From assembly GCA_016124655.1 (NCBI GenBank), contig WGNI01000016.1:1-35222 (forward strand): a stretch of DNA of 35,222 bases, read 5' to 3'. The position numbers and the translations under genes are program-made. Of the stretch, positions 9,101 through 17,458 are shown piece after piece. The notes under the pieces are model-generated. The model had not been told where the DNA came from, did not search any database, and was given only the letters and a program-made list of their open reading frames with translations. The stretch's first letter is position 1. Every line of letters starts with the position of its first letter. Origin of the DNA: Alphaproteobacteria bacterium (lineage in GTDB: Bacteria; Pseudomonadota; Alphaproteobacteria; Caulobacterales; Aquidulcibacteraceae).

Positions 9101-9502
9101 CTACTTCCATGCGCCAAGTATCGCGCCCCCAACGAGGCAATCGAGGACCAGGTGCGCGGTATCGATGGCCAGGAGGCCGGGCTGCTCGGTGCTGTAGGCG
9201 AAGCTGTAGAGCCTTGCTGAGAACACGAGAAACACCGCGACCAGCGCGCCGGTCATGGCGCCGCCGATCCAGCCTTGCGCGCCGCGCCATTTGATCGCGA
9301 GCGCAAGGCCGATCGCCATCAGGATCGGCATGACCGGCGAGAGCGCCATGCGCCATTCCTCACCGACAAAATCCTCTTGCGTCACCTCGGCGAGCTGTTG
9401 CCAGAGCTCTGAGAACAAAAGCCCATAGATGACAAAGCCGATGGCATACATCGCGATCGCCGCGACGATGATGGCGGGGACGTTCAGCCCATTGACGCGC
9501 AT
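9101..9502 (-). CDS. small DUF1761-type membrane protein
   Basis: The 133-residue protein has four hydrophobic spans: VPAIIVAAIAMYAIGFVIYG, a central MPILMAIGLALAI, GGAMTGALVAVFLVFSARL, and a final AHLVLDCLVGGAILGAW. The pattern and the GLLFSELW stretch after span one fit the DUF1761 family, whose role is unknown. I chose the ATG at 9502 because GGAGG stands 7 bases upstream of it. A Met two codons earlier (9508) abuts the GGAGG too closely. It sits between serS and surE, which are neighbours in many alphaproteobacteria, so it is probably a lineage insertion. Confidence 0.8.
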   Translation of the reverse strand: MRVNGLNVPAIIVAAIAMYAIGFVIYGLLFSELWQQLAEVTQEDFVGEEWRMALSPVMPILMAIGLALAIKWRGAQGWIGGAMTGALVAVFLVFSARLYSFAYSTEQPGLLAIDTAHLVLDCLVGGAILGAWK

Positions 9503-9607
9503 GCTCATTCCTCCCGAATCGCGGCCGTCTTTGGCGGCCGTCGCCTCGATCATAGCACACGCGTAGGCAGGCGTTTTTCGTCGCTCTCCCTGTGGGAGAA
9601 CTTGGGC

Positions 9608-11194
9608 TCAGCCGATGCGCTCGAGGCCGCCCATGTAGGGGCGCAGAACGCCGGGGATGGTCACCGAGCCGTCGGGGTTCTGATAATTCTCCAGGACCGC
9701 AACCAAAGTCCGGCCCACGGCGAGGCCGGAGCCGTTCAAGGTGTGGACGAATTCGATCTTCTTATCCGCGCGGCGGACGCGGGCGTTCATGCGGCGGGCC
9801 TGGAAATCCCCGCAATTGGAGCAGGAGGAAATCTCGCGATACTTGTTCTGCGACGGCAGCCAGACTTCGAGATCGTAGGTTTTGCGTGCGGAAAAGCCCA
9901 TGTCGCCGGCGCAGAGCAGCATGCGCCGATACGGGAGGCCGAGACGCTGGAGAATATCCTCCGCGCACGCGGTCATGCGTTCGTGTTCGGCTTCGGCGTG
10001 TTCCGGCAGCGTGATCGAGACGAGCTCAACCTTGCGGAATTGATGCATGCGGATCATGCCGCGCGTGTCGCGTCCTGCCGAGCCTGCTTCGGAGCGGAAG
10101 CAGGGCGTGTCGGCGGTCATGCGGATCGGGAATTGATCTTCGGAAAGGATTTGCTCGCGCACGAGATTGGTGAGGGAGACTTCGGCGGTGGGAGTGAGCC
10201 AAAACCGCTCTTTCTCCACCAACTCCAAAAATGTTTGAAGAGCCTCGGTAACCTCTGAGAATTTAGGAACGTCAGAGACAGCATCAGAGAGAGAGTGCAC
10301 TTTGCCAGGTCCAGCACGCTGACCGGCGAGAAAGACGACGTCCTTGAACTGCTCTTCGACATTCATGACAGCTTGTGCCAATTCGGGGTGAAGCGTGGAA
10401 AAAAGATCTCCTTTGAACTTTGGCAATTGACCGGTGCCGAAAGCGGATTTGTCCTTCACCAACAGCGGCGGCGCGACTTCCGTGTAGCCTTTTTCCTGCG
10501 TGTGAATGTCGAGCATGAAGGCCGCGAGCGCGCGCTCCATCCGCGCCAGCGAACCCTTCAACGCCACAAAGCGCGCGCCGGACATGCGGGCCGCGCCTTC
10601 GAAATCCATCAGCCCCCAGGCTTCGCCGAGCGTGACGTGATCTTTTGGGTTTACGAAAACCTTTTCATTGCCCCCTCCGGCCGCTTCGCGGCCACCTCCC
10701 CCGTGAACGGGGGAGGATGAAGCGGCCTCTGCTCCCCCGCGTGCGGGGGAGCTGTCCACGAAGTAGACTGAGGGGGGATCGACGCCAAGCTCACCGTTCC
10801 AGCGCTTATTTTCGATGTTTGCGTCTTCGTCCGCGCCGTCTGGAACATCCGCAGCGGGAATGTTCGGCAGAGAGGCAAGGATATCGTCTCGCTGTCTGGC
10901 GAAGGTCGCTTCATCGGCGCCAGCGGATTCGATTGTGGCCTTGTAGCCCGCCACCTCCTCCATCAAAGCCGCGGCGCGCGCGTCATCCTTGGCGGCTTTG
11001 GCGGCGCCGATCTGTTTGGAGGCGGCGTTGCGCGCGGCTTCGGCCTGCTGCTTGGCGGCGGTGGCGGCGCGCCAGGCGTCATCGATCTCCAGAAGGGACG
11101 CGACCTGCGCTTTCTGCTCTTCAGACAGCGGACGGCGCCCAATGGCGCGCTTGAAGGCGTTGAAATCCTCGCGAATGGCTTTGATGTCGTGCAT
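9608..11194 (-). CDS. serS: seryl-tRNA synthetase with two extra insertions
   Basis: SerRS (528 residues) charges tRNA-Ser. The N-terminal coiled-coil arm (residues about 1-115) and the class II core are complete, with motif 2 region [24 protein letters not shown] near residues 363-386 and motif 3 region [20 protein letters not shown] near the end. The protein is about 80-100 residues longer than the usual bacterial SerRS, because of two insertions. Residues 139-175 are translated from a palindromic DNA repeat, inserted between the arm (RWNGE) and the core ([10 protein letters not shown]). Residues about 268-330 lie between GDLFST and FWLTPTAEV, where E. coli has only some 15 residues, and are encoded by DNA of about 50% GC. 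The frame stays open throughout, so the gene is probably functional. The ATG at 11194 has a gggag ribosome site. Confidence 0.95.
   Translation of the reverse strand: MHDIKAIREDFNAFKRAIGRRPLSEEQKAQVASLLEIDDAWRAATAAKQQAEAARNAASKQIGAAKAAKDDARAAALMEEVAGYKATIESAGADEATFARQRDDILASLPNIPAADVPDGADEDANIENKRWNGELGVDPPSVYFVDSSPARGGAEAASSSPVHGGGGREAAGGGNEKVFVNPKDHVTLGEAWGLMDFEGAARMSGARFVALKGSLARMERALAAFMLDIHTQEKGYTEVAPPLLVKDKSAFGTGQLPKFKGDLFSTLHPELAQAVMNVEEQFKDVVFLAGQRAGPGKVHSLSDAVSDVPKFSEVTEALQTFLELVEKERFWLTPTAEVSLTNLVREQILSEDQFPIRMTADTPCFRSEAGSAGRDTRGMIRMHQFRKVELVSITLPEHAEAEHERMTACAEDILQRLGLPYRRMLLCAGDMGFSARKTYDLEVWLPSQNKYREISSCSNCGDFQARRMNARVRRADKKIEFVHTLNGSGLAVGRTLVAVLENYQNPDGSVTIPGVLRPYMGGLERIG
10671..10777. 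repeat. palindromic repeat element inserted in frame inside serS
   Basis: Two adjoining palindromic units are visible. Unit one, 10730-10777, pairs gctccccc with gggggagc and ends gtagactgaggggg. Unit two, 10671-10716, pairs cctccccc with gggggagg and also holds ggccgcttcgcggcc. The first unit shares gggggagctgtc and agactgaggggg with the intergenic element at 11237-11294. The reading frame passes through all of it, yielding low-complexity Gly/Ala/Ser-rich protein. Confidence 0.88.
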
Positions 11195-11236
11195 GCGCTC
11201 CCTTAGCCCACGCCTTGGAGCGTCGGAAGTGCGCCG

Positions 11237-11294
11237 TGCTCCCCTGGGAGGGGGAGCTGTCGAGCCTGGCGCCAGCCAGGGGAGACTGAGGGGG
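11237..11294. repeat. intergenic sister copy of the serS repeat
   Basis: This copy lies upstream of serS, in the 240-base gap below tatC. It shares the start tgctcccc, the block ggggagctgtc and the end agactgaggggg with the unit inside serS at 10730-10777. It differs in the middle, where cctggcgccagg forms its own small palindrome. The gap holds no gene that I can support. Confidence 0.85.
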
Positions 11295-11368
11295 CGGGAA
11301 CGAGGTCGATTCCAAAGTCAGCGCAGCCGCCCCATCCGTCTCGGCGCTGCGCGCCGATCCATTGGGGC

Positions 11369-11397
11369 CCCAAAACTGTCTCCCAGACAGTTTTGGG
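11369..11397. repeat. perfect 13-bp inverted repeat between tatC and serS
   Basis: The arm cccaaaactgtct pairs perfectly with agacagttttggg around a ccc loop. It lies 37 bases downstream of the tatC stop on the minus strand. It could stop or stabilise the tatC transcript, but there is no clear T-run after it, and it may simply be another dispersed palindrome. Confidence 0.7.
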
Positions 11398-11434
11398 AAA
11401 CCCAATCCCCTCACGGGGAAGGTCGGCGTCGCGC

Positions 11435-12268
11435 CTATTCCGCCGCGGCGAGCTTGGCGTCTTCGGCGGCGATGCGGCGGCCGCGCGCGCGCTCGATGAC
11501 CCACACGATCCAGATCGAAGCCTCGTAGAGCGCGTACATCGGCAGGAACATCATCGTCATGGAGATGACGTCCGGCGGGGTGACGCAGGCCGCGATCGCG
11601 GCGATGCCGACAACGGCGTAGCGCCGCCCCTTGCGCAGGATTCCGGCGGTGACCATGCCCACGCTGGCCAACAGCGAGAGCACGACCGGCAGCTGAAAGC
11701 ACAGGCCGAAGGCCAGCATCAGCGTCGTCACCAGCGAGAAATATTCGTTCACCTTGGTGTGCAGTTCGATCTGCACGGGGCCTTCGGTGACCTGCAGGCC
11801 GAGCGCGAACTGCATCGCAAACGGCATCGCCACGTAATAGACGAACGCGCCGCCGACGAGAAACATCACCGGCGCTGCAATGAGGAATGGCGCGGCCGCC
11901 ACACGCTCGCGCTTGTAAAGCCCCGGCGCGACGAACGCGTAGGCCTGATAGGCGACCACCGGAAACGCCACGACGATCCCGGCGAACAGCGCCACTTTCA
12001 GGTTGGTGAAAAAGATTTCGAACGGGTGCGTGGCCTGCAGGCGCACATTCTGCGCGGCTTCCGCGCCCTGCGTGCGCAGCACCGCGGTGTGATAGGGCTC
12101 CACCAGGAAAATATAAATGTCCTTGGCGAATAAATAGCAGACGCCCGTGGCGACCACGACGGCGGCGAGCGCGATCAACAAGCGGGTGCGCAATTCGCTC
12201 AAATGATCGAGCAGCGGGGCGCGCGAGGCCTCGATCTCGTCTTCGTCGCTGCGGGCGGCGTCGGTCAT
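11435..12268 (-). CDS. tatC: TatC, twin-arginine translocase receptor subunit
   Basis: TatC (277 residues) is the six-span inner-membrane receptor that recognises twin-arginine signal peptides and exports folded proteins. The cytoplasmic N-terminal signature PLLDHLSELRTRLL lies at residues 18-31. The second signature, with FPVVAYQAYAFVAPGLYKRE, lies near residues 105-124. The start overlaps the tatB stop by four bases (ATGA), so synthesis is coupled. It is the last gene of the SPOR-nagZ-scpAB-tatABC run before the repeat-filled gap ahead of serS. Confidence 0.97.
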   Translation of the reverse strand: MTDAARSDEDEIEASRAPLLDHLSELRTRLLIALAAVVVATGVCYLFAKDIYIFLVEPYHTAVLRTQGAEAAQNVRLQATHPFEIFFTNLKVALFAGIVVAFPVVAYQAYAFVAPGLYKRERVAAAPFLIAAPVMFLVGGAFVYYVAMPFAMQFALGLQVTEGPVQIELHTKVNEYFSLVTTLMLAFGLCFQLPVVLSLLASVGMVTAGILRKGRRYAVVGIAAIAACVTPPDVISMTMMFLPMYALYEASIWIVWVIERARGRRIAAEDAKLAAAE

Positions 12269-12654
12269 GGGGGACCGCCGGCGGCGGCGCGCGGGGGTTC
12301 CGCGGGCGCAGATTCGCTGATTTGCGCTTCAGCTGGCGCGCTGTCTTCTGGCGGCGCCGTTTTGGTCACCGGGCTTGGCGGCGGGGCGAGCTGAACCGGA
12401 CGGGTGATCTCGCGCTGCAGGTCGGTCAAGGTCTGGTCGCGGCGCAGCGCTTCGACTTCGCGCTTCAGTTCGTCCAGCTCCGCCTGGCGGGCGAGTTCGT
12501 CAAATCCGGTGCGGAATTCCTGCGCCATGGCGCGCAGCTTGGCGGTCCACTGCCCCAGCTTGCGCAGCATGAGCGGCAGGTCCTTGGGGCCGACGACGAC
12601 AAGCGCCAAAACCCCAAGCAGCAGAATTTCCTGAAAGCCCAGGCTCGGCAGCAT
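12265..12654 (-). CDS. tatB: TatB, twin-arginine translocase subunit
   Basis: TatB (129 residues) has one N-terminal membrane helix with the family pattern LGFQEILLLGVLALVVVGPK (residues 4-23, including the Glu in the span and the GPKDLP hinge). An amphipathic helix follows (LPLMLRKLGQWTAKLRAMAQEF), then a charged coiled-coil-like stretch (ELKREVEALRRDQ) and a Pro/Ala-rich disordered tail. It couples TatC to the TatA pore. A gap of 14 bases separates it from tatA, and its stop overlaps the tatC start. Confidence 0.95.
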   Translation of the reverse strand: MLPSLGFQEILLLGVLALVVVGPKDLPLMLRKLGQWTAKLRAMAQEFRTGFDELARQAELDELKREVEALRRDQTLTDLQREITRPVQLAPPPSPVTKTAPPEDSAPAEAQISESAPAEPPRAAAGGPP

Positions 12655-12668
12655 GGCGCCCTCGCGGC

Positions 12669-12881
12669 TTAGCCGCCGGTGCGATCAGACGACTGATCCT
12701 GAACCTGGCGCGCAGGCGGATCGTTGGACGGCGGCTGATTGCCGTCATCCAGCCCCTTGCGGAAGCCGCGAATGCCTTTGCCGAAATCCTCCATCATGCT
12801 GGAGAGCCGACCCGGCCGTCCAAACAGCAAGAACGCCAGCACCAGCACGATCAGCAGCGGCACAAGCCCAGGCATATGCAT
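12669..12881 (-). CDS. tatA: TatA, twin-arginine translocase pore subunit
   Basis: TatA (70 residues) polymerises to pass folded proteins. It has the membrane helix LVPLLIVLVLAFLLFG with the FG hinge at residues 20-21, then the amphipathic helix SSMMEDFGKGIRGFRKGL and a short hydrophilic tail. The ATG at 12881 has gaggag 9 bases upstream. It follows scpB by 34 bases and leads the tatABC set. Confidence 0.94.
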   Translation of the reverse strand: MHMPGLVPLLIVLVLAFLLFGRPGRLSSMMEDFGKGIRGFRKGLDDGNQPPSNDPPARQVQDQSSDRTGG

Positions 12882-12915
12882 GGGAATTCACTCCTCAGGC
12901 GCGGCGCGGCCCGGT

Positions 12916-13662
12916 TTAGGGGTCGTCGCGCTCGTCCAGATGATCCACGAAAAACGCGCCCGCGTCTTCCTCTGCGGACAGCGGCTCTTCGTCCGGCCCC
13001 GCTTCGCCCGGACGCGGCACCTCGATCTGAGCGGCGGCGCGCGGGTCCAAGAGGCCCAAAGCCCTCAGATCGTCCTTGCCGGGCAAGGCGTCAAGCGAGG
13101 TCAGGCCAAAGTGACTGAGGAAGGCGTCGGTTGTGCCGAAGGTGAGCGGGCGGCCGGGGGAGCGCCTGCGCCCGCGCGGGCGCACCCAGCCGATCTCCAA
13201 AAGCAGGTCCAACGAGCCTTTCGAGAGCGAGACGCCGCGGATGTCTTCGATTTCCGCGCGGGTCACGGGCTGGTGGTAGGCGATGACCGCGAGGGTCTCG
13301 AGCGCGGCCTTGGGCAGCTTGCGCGGCTGCTCGCGGGTCTCGACGAACAAATCCTTCAGATCGCGCGCGGTCTGGAAGCGCCAGCCGCCGCCGGCCTCGA
13401 CCAACTCCACGCCGCGCCCGGCGTAGAGCTTTTTCAGCGTCATCAGGACCCGGGGCACGTCGATGTCGGGCCCCAGCTTTTCCGCCAGCGCCGCTGCGGG
13501 CATGGGCTCAGCGGCGGTGAAGAGGATCGCCTCGGCGGCCCTGAGCGCCAGCGGCGAGGGCTGGTCCCTATCTCCGACCGGGGCGGCTGGGTGATCGGCA
13601 AAGGCCTGCTGCAGGCGCTGGAAGGCTTCGGCGACCGTGGGGCGTTCGGGGGCCTTGTTCAT
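12916..13662 (-). CDS. scpB: ScpB, condensin accessory winged-helix protein
   Basis: ScpB (248 residues) binds the ScpA kleisin and helps the SMC complex organise and segregate the chromosome. Family blocks are AILFTAAEPMPAAALAEKLG near residues 45-64, LPKAALETLAVIAYHQPVTRAEIEDIRGV near 138-166, and RRRSPGRPLTFGTTDAFLSHFGL. The C-terminal tail is acidic. The start overlaps the scpA stop by ATGA. Confidence 0.95.
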   Translation of the reverse strand: MNKAPERPTVAEAFQRLQQAFADHPAAPVGDRDQPSPLALRAAEAILFTAAEPMPAAALAEKLGPDIDVPRVLMTLKKLYAGRGVELVEAGGGWRFQTARDLKDLFVETREQPRKLPKAALETLAVIAYHQPVTRAEIEDIRGVSLSKGSLDLLLEIGWVRPRGRRRSPGRPLTFGTTDAFLSHFGLTSLDALPGKDDLRALGLLDPRAAAQIEVPRPGEAGPDEEPLSAEEDAGAFFVDHLDERDDP

Positions 13663-14456
13663 GGCTGTTCTGCGGTCTTGGCGCGCAGGAAGAGCGGGGC
13701 GAAGGCTTCGGTCTGGCGCAATTCCATCCCGCCTTCGCGGGCAAGCTCAAGCGCTGCGCCGAACAGGCTGGCCAGATAGGATTCCCGCGGCGGCGCGGCT
13801 GGCCCGCCGGCGGCCGGCGGGGTCAAGGCATCGAGCGTCTTCCAGTCCGGCATGTCGCGCAGAAGCATCTCCAGGCGCTCGCGCGCGTCGGCCAAGGGAT
13901 AGGCCTTGCGCGGCGTGAGCTTGTGGGTGCGGCGATAATGCTTGGCGCGCTGCACGCAATAGGATTGCAGGAGATCGCTGAACTCCGCCTTCCAAGCAGG
14001 CACGCGCGTCACGTCGACATGCTGGGGCTGGCCGAAGGCGAAGACGTCGCGTCCCAATTGCGGCAGCGCCCAGAGCTTCTCCACCGCGGCGCGCGCTTGC
14101 GCCAGGCGCTGCAGTTTGAGCTTCAACGCCGCTTCGAGCGCTTCAGGAGAAGGCTCGTCTTCCGCAACGCCCGGCCGCGGCAGAAGCAAGCGCGATTTGA
14201 GATAGGCAAGCCATGCGGCCATGACGAGATAATCGGCGGCGAGATCGATGCGCTGCGCCTGGGCGTTTTCAATAAACGCCAAATATTGCTCGGCCAGCTC
14301 AGCGACGGAGATGCGCGTGATATCGACCTTGCGCGCGCGCGTCAGCTCCAAGAGAAGATGCAGCGGGCCTTCAAAGCCGTCGAGCGCGAGCACCAGCGCC
14401 TCATCGGCGTCGGCGTCGCCCGCGGCGGTGAGTTCGACATCGATCGTCTCGCTCAT
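13659..14456 (-). CDS. scpA: ScpA, condensin kleisin subunit
   Basis: ScpA (265 residues) bridges the SMC heads. The N-terminal kleisin block FEGPLHLLLELTRARKVDI lies near residues 29-47, followed by the family stretch YLVMAAWLAYLKSRLLLP near 80-97. The ATG at 14456 is chosen because it overlaps the nagZ stop as ATGA and matches the family start; the open frame upstream of it is antisense-like filler. Its own stop overlaps the scpB start, so nagZ, scpA and scpB form a coupled chain. Confidence 0.95.
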   Translation of the reverse strand: MSETIDVELTAAGDADADEALVLALDGFEGPLHLLLELTRARKVDITRISVAELAEQYLAFIENAQAQRIDLAADYLVMAAWLAYLKSRLLLPRPGVAEDEPSPEALEAALKLKLQRLAQARAAVEKLWALPQLGRDVFAFGQPQHVDVTRVPAWKAEFSDLLQSYCVQRAKHYRRTHKLTPRKAYPLADARERLEMLLRDMPDWKTLDALTPPAAGGPAAPPRESYLASLFGAALELAREGGMELRQTEAFAPLFLRAKTAEQP

Positions 14457-15478
14457 GCCGGCGCCCTGATGCTGGGGCCGATCAGCGTGCGCAGGCGCCA
14501 CCAGGCCGCAGCCGCATCGAACGCCGCAGGCGCTGCGCGCGCGACAGCTTCGGCCGCGTGCGCGCGCTGCACTGCCTCGCCGGCCAAAGCCGGCGCGCCT
14601 TGAAGAACCTGCGCCATGTCCGCGATCTTCCCGCTGCACTGGAGCACGACATCGCAGCCCGCGGCGAAGGCTTTCTCCGCACGCGCGCGCAGCGTCCCGC
14701 TCAGCGCCTTCATGTCGAGATCGTCGCTCACGAGAAGGCCGCGAAAGCCGAACGTCTGGCGGATGAGGTTTTCGATCACGATGCGGGAATGAGTGGCGGG
14801 ATTGTCGGGGTCAAGCGCCTCGAACACGATGTGCGCGGTCATCGCCACTTCCGCATCGCTCAGCGCGCGAAACGGCGCGAAATCCGCGCCCAATTGGTTG
14901 TGGCCGACGCCGATGCGCGGCAGCGCGAGATGGCTGTCGGCTTCCGCACGGCCGTGGCCTGGCATGTGCTTGACGCAGCCGACCACGCCGCCGGCGCGCA
15001 GGCCATCGAGCGCTGCGCGGCCCAGCACCGAAATCGCTTCGGGATCTGAGGAAAAGGCCCGGTCGCCGATGATCGGATCGGCGCCGTCGACCGGCGTATC
15101 GCAGACAGGCGCGAAATCGCCATTGACGCCGAGCGCCTTCAATTCATGGGCGATCAATCGATGGCCAAGCTTGGCGGCTTCGGCGCCGGCGTGAGCGTCG
15201 CGCGCATAGACATCGCCATAGGCTTTCGGCGCCGGCCAAGCGGGCCATTCCGGCGGACGCATGCGCGCGACGCGCCCGCCCTCCTGATCGATATAGACAA
15301 TGGCGTCGTGGCCCGCGGCTTCGCGCAGATCCGCACACAGCGCCTTCACTTGCGCGCGCGAGGCGCAGGCTTCGCGAAACAGGATCAGCGACCAGGGTTC
15401 TGCGTCGCGCAGGAAGGCGCGCAGATCGGCGTCGACTTTGGTCTGCCGCACGCCCAACGCCACGGCGTGGATCGTCAC
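14453..15478 (-). CDS. nagZ: NagZ, beta-N-acetylhexosaminidase
   Basis: NagZ (341 residues, GH3 family) removes N-acetylglucosamine from anhydromuropeptides in cell-wall recycling, in the cytoplasm. The catalytic loop GCVKHMPGHGRAEADSH near residues 166-182 contains the Asp-His pair, and VSDDLDMKAL near 252-261 holds the nucleophile Asp. The start is a GTG at 15478 that overlaps the stop of the SPOR gene as GTGA. Residues upstream of it in frame do not look like NagZ. It ends by overlapping scpA. Confidence 0.94.
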   Translation of the reverse strand: MTIHAVALGVRQTKVDADLRAFLRDAEPWSLILFREACASRAQVKALCADLREAAGHDAIVYIDQEGGRVARMRPPEWPAWPAPKAYGDVYARDAHAGAEAAKLGHRLIAHELKALGVNGDFAPVCDTPVDGADPIIGDRAFSSDPEAISVLGRAALDGLRAGGVVGCVKHMPGHGRAEADSHLALPRIGVGHNQLGADFAPFRALSDAEVAMTAHIVFEALDPDNPATHSRIVIENLIRQTFGFRGLLVSDDLDMKALSGTLRARAEKAFAAGCDVVLQCSGKIADMAQVLQGAPALAGEAVQRAHAAEAVARAAPAAFDAAAAWWRLRTLIGPSIRAPA

Positions 15479-16119
15479 CGGCGCACCGCGATGCAATCCT
15501 GGCCCATCGCGCGCAGACGCGCGCAGAACCGGTCGGCATTTTCGCGATCGGCAAACGATCCCGCACGCACGCGCCAATAGATTCCGCGCGAACCGAGATC
15601 GGCGCGCTCCACATCAAGACGCGCCGGCGCGAAAAGATCGGGCGCACGCGAGGACAGCCGGCTCCACAGCGGCCCCACCGAGGCTTCCGATTGCAGGGCC
15701 GCGACCTGCGCAAGATAGGGTCCGTTCTCGACATAGACGGGATCGGGCCCGCGTTCGGGAACAAGCGGGACAGCGGTTTCTGGCAACGGCGCTTCATCCG
15801 GCGCGCGGGGTTGCGCTGCGGGTTCGGTTTCGCGGCCTTCTAGCGACTCATAGAGCGCGCCGCCCACCGCCTCCTGCGCTTCGGTTTCGGCGACGGAGGG
15901 CGCGACCTTATAGGCCTGTTGCGGCGCGTTTATGCGCGGCGGCGGGGCGCCGAACCCGCCATAGACGCTCCAGACGATCGACGCGAAGGCGGCAAAAATA
16001 ACCAGAGCGATCACCAGCAGGATGGGCTGGCGGCGCGGATCGTCCTCATGTTGGGCGTGTCGCCCGCGCGGCGCGCGATAGCCTGGCGGCGCGTAAACTG
16101 GGCGGTCAAACCGGCTCAT
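15475..16119 (-). CDS. SPOR-domain membrane protein
   Basis: The 214-residue protein has a basic cytoplasmic N-terminus, one membrane span (ILLVIALVIFAAFASIVW, near residues 33-50), a Pro/Glu-rich linker, and a C-terminal SPOR-type domain beginning near GPYLAQVAALQSEASVGPLW and including GIYWRVRAGSFADRENADRF. SPOR domains bind denuded septal peptidoglycan. The arrangement is typical of alphaproteobacterial genes just upstream of nagZ. It begins the overlapping run that ends with tatC. The ATG at 16119 (MSRFDRPVY) is preferred over upstream in-frame codons that lack conserved character. Confidence 0.9.
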   Translation of the reverse strand: MSRFDRPVYAPPGYRAPRGRHAQHEDDPRRQPILLVIALVIFAAFASIVWSVYGGFGAPPPRINAPQQAYKVAPSVAETEAQEAVGGALYESLEGRETEPAAQPRAPDEAPLPETAVPLVPERGPDPVYVENGPYLAQVAALQSEASVGPLWSRLSSRAPDLFAPARLDVERADLGSRGIYWRVRAGSFADRENADRFCARLRAMGQDCIAVRR

Positions 16120-16207
16120 AGCGGCTCCGACGCGATAGAATCGCTGATCCGAACCCAAAGTAGCACCGCGCGTCTCAGAAAAGGTTATCAAGCGCCTTAT
16201 CCTTTGG

Positions 16208-17413
16208 TCAGCTGAGGCGCCCTGGCGCAAACAGCCTGCGATGCTCTTCGATCGCGTAGTCGTCGGTCATGCCGGCGATGTAGTCGCAAATGCGACGCGC
16301 GGTGCGCACGCCGCCGGGGTCATCGCCCTGGACATGCCAATCGGACGGCAGGGTGCCGGGCTCGTTGATGAAGACGTCGAACACTTCGCGGACGATGCGC
16401 TTGGCGTGGCTGCGGCGGCGATTGACCTTCCAGTGACGGTACATGCGCGCCATCAGGAAGCGGCGCAGCGCGGCCTGGCCTTCGAACATGGTTTCGGAAA
16501 ATGAAATCAGCGCGCCGGCGTGTGCGCGCACGTCCTCAGCGCTCTTGGGCTTGGCTGCTTCGAGGCGGCGGCTTGATTCCCAGACCAGATCGTCGATCCA
16601 CACGCCGATCAGGCGGCGCACGGTTTCGGCGATAAAGCGGCTTGGCTCGAGGCCGGGATAATCCACCTCCACCGTGTCTGCGACGCGCGCGACCATCGGC
16701 GCCTCGGCGCGCACTTCATCGAGCGTGAAGAGCCCTGCACGGATGCCGTCGTCGATGTCGTGATTGTTGTAGGCGATATCGTCGGCGCAGGCGGCGACCT
16801 GCGCCTCCAGGCCCGGCCAGGTCGCCAGTTCGAGATCGTGATGGGCGTCGTATTCCTGAATGGCGGCGGGCAAGTCCTTCAGCGTGAAATTCGCGCGCAC
16901 CAGCGGGCCGTTGTGTTTGACGACGCCTTCCAGCGTCTCCCAGGTGAGATTGAGCCCGTCGAAGCGCGGATAGCGCTCCTCCAGCTTGGTCAGCACGCGC
17001 AGCGTCTGGGCGTTGTGATCGAAGCCGCCGAAACCATGCATGCATTCGTCCAGCACATCTTCGCCGGTGTGACCGAACGGGGGATGGCCGATGTCATGGG
17101 CGAGCGCGCAGGCTTCGGTGAGATCGGTGTCGAGGCGCAGGCGCTTGGCCGCGGCGCGCGCGATCTGGGCAACCTCCAGCGAGTGGGTGAGCCGGGTGCG
17201 GTAATGGTCGCCCTCGTGGGCCACGAAAACCTGGGTCTTGCCCTTCAGGCGGCGGAAGGCGCTGGCGTGGACGATGCGGTCCCGGTCGCGCTCGAAGGGC
17301 GTGCGGGCGGCGCTGTCAGGCTCCGGGTGCAGGCGGCCGCGCGAGCGCGCGCAGTGCGTCGCGTATGGGGCCAGCCCCTCGCCCGCTGCCGCCGGGCCGC
17401 TTTTTTGCGCCAC
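16208..17413 (-). CDS. dgt: deoxyguanosine triphosphohydrolase-like protein (dGTPase, HD family)
   Basis: This 401-residue HD-domain enzyme cleaves dNTPs to deoxynucleosides and triphosphate. Motifs seen are RDRIVHASAFRRLKGKTQVF near residues 36-55, the first metal His in YRTRLTHSLEVAQIA, the HD pair in CALAHDIGHPPFGHTGE near residue 100, and the later Asp block ADDIAYNNHDIDDG. I chose the GTG at 17413 ((M)AQKSGPAA) because GGAGG stands 8 bases ahead. A longer frame reaches much further upstream but would run through erpA on the other strand. It is divergent from erpA, 45 bases apart. Confidence 0.92.
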   Translation of the reverse strand: MAQKSGPAAAGEGLAPYATHCARSRGRLHPEPDSAARTPFERDRDRIVHASAFRRLKGKTQVFVAHEGDHYRTRLTHSLEVAQIARAAAKRLRLDTDLTEACALAHDIGHPPFGHTGEDVLDECMHGFGGFDHNAQTLRVLTKLEERYPRFDGLNLTWETLEGVVKHNGPLVRANFTLKDLPAAIQEYDAHHDLELATWPGLEAQVAACADDIAYNNHDIDDGIRAGLFTLDEVRAEAPMVARVADTVEVDYPGLEPSRFIAETVRRLIGVWIDDLVWESSRRLEAAKPKSAEDVRAHAGALISFSETMFEGQAALRRFLMARMYRHWKVNRRRSHAKRIVREVFDVFINEPGTLPSDWHVQGDDPGGVRTARRICDYIAGMTDDYAIEEHRRLFAPGRLS

Positions 17414-17458
17414 GCTCACCGCCTCCACTCTCGCCGCGATACCGCCTATATAGCCTAG

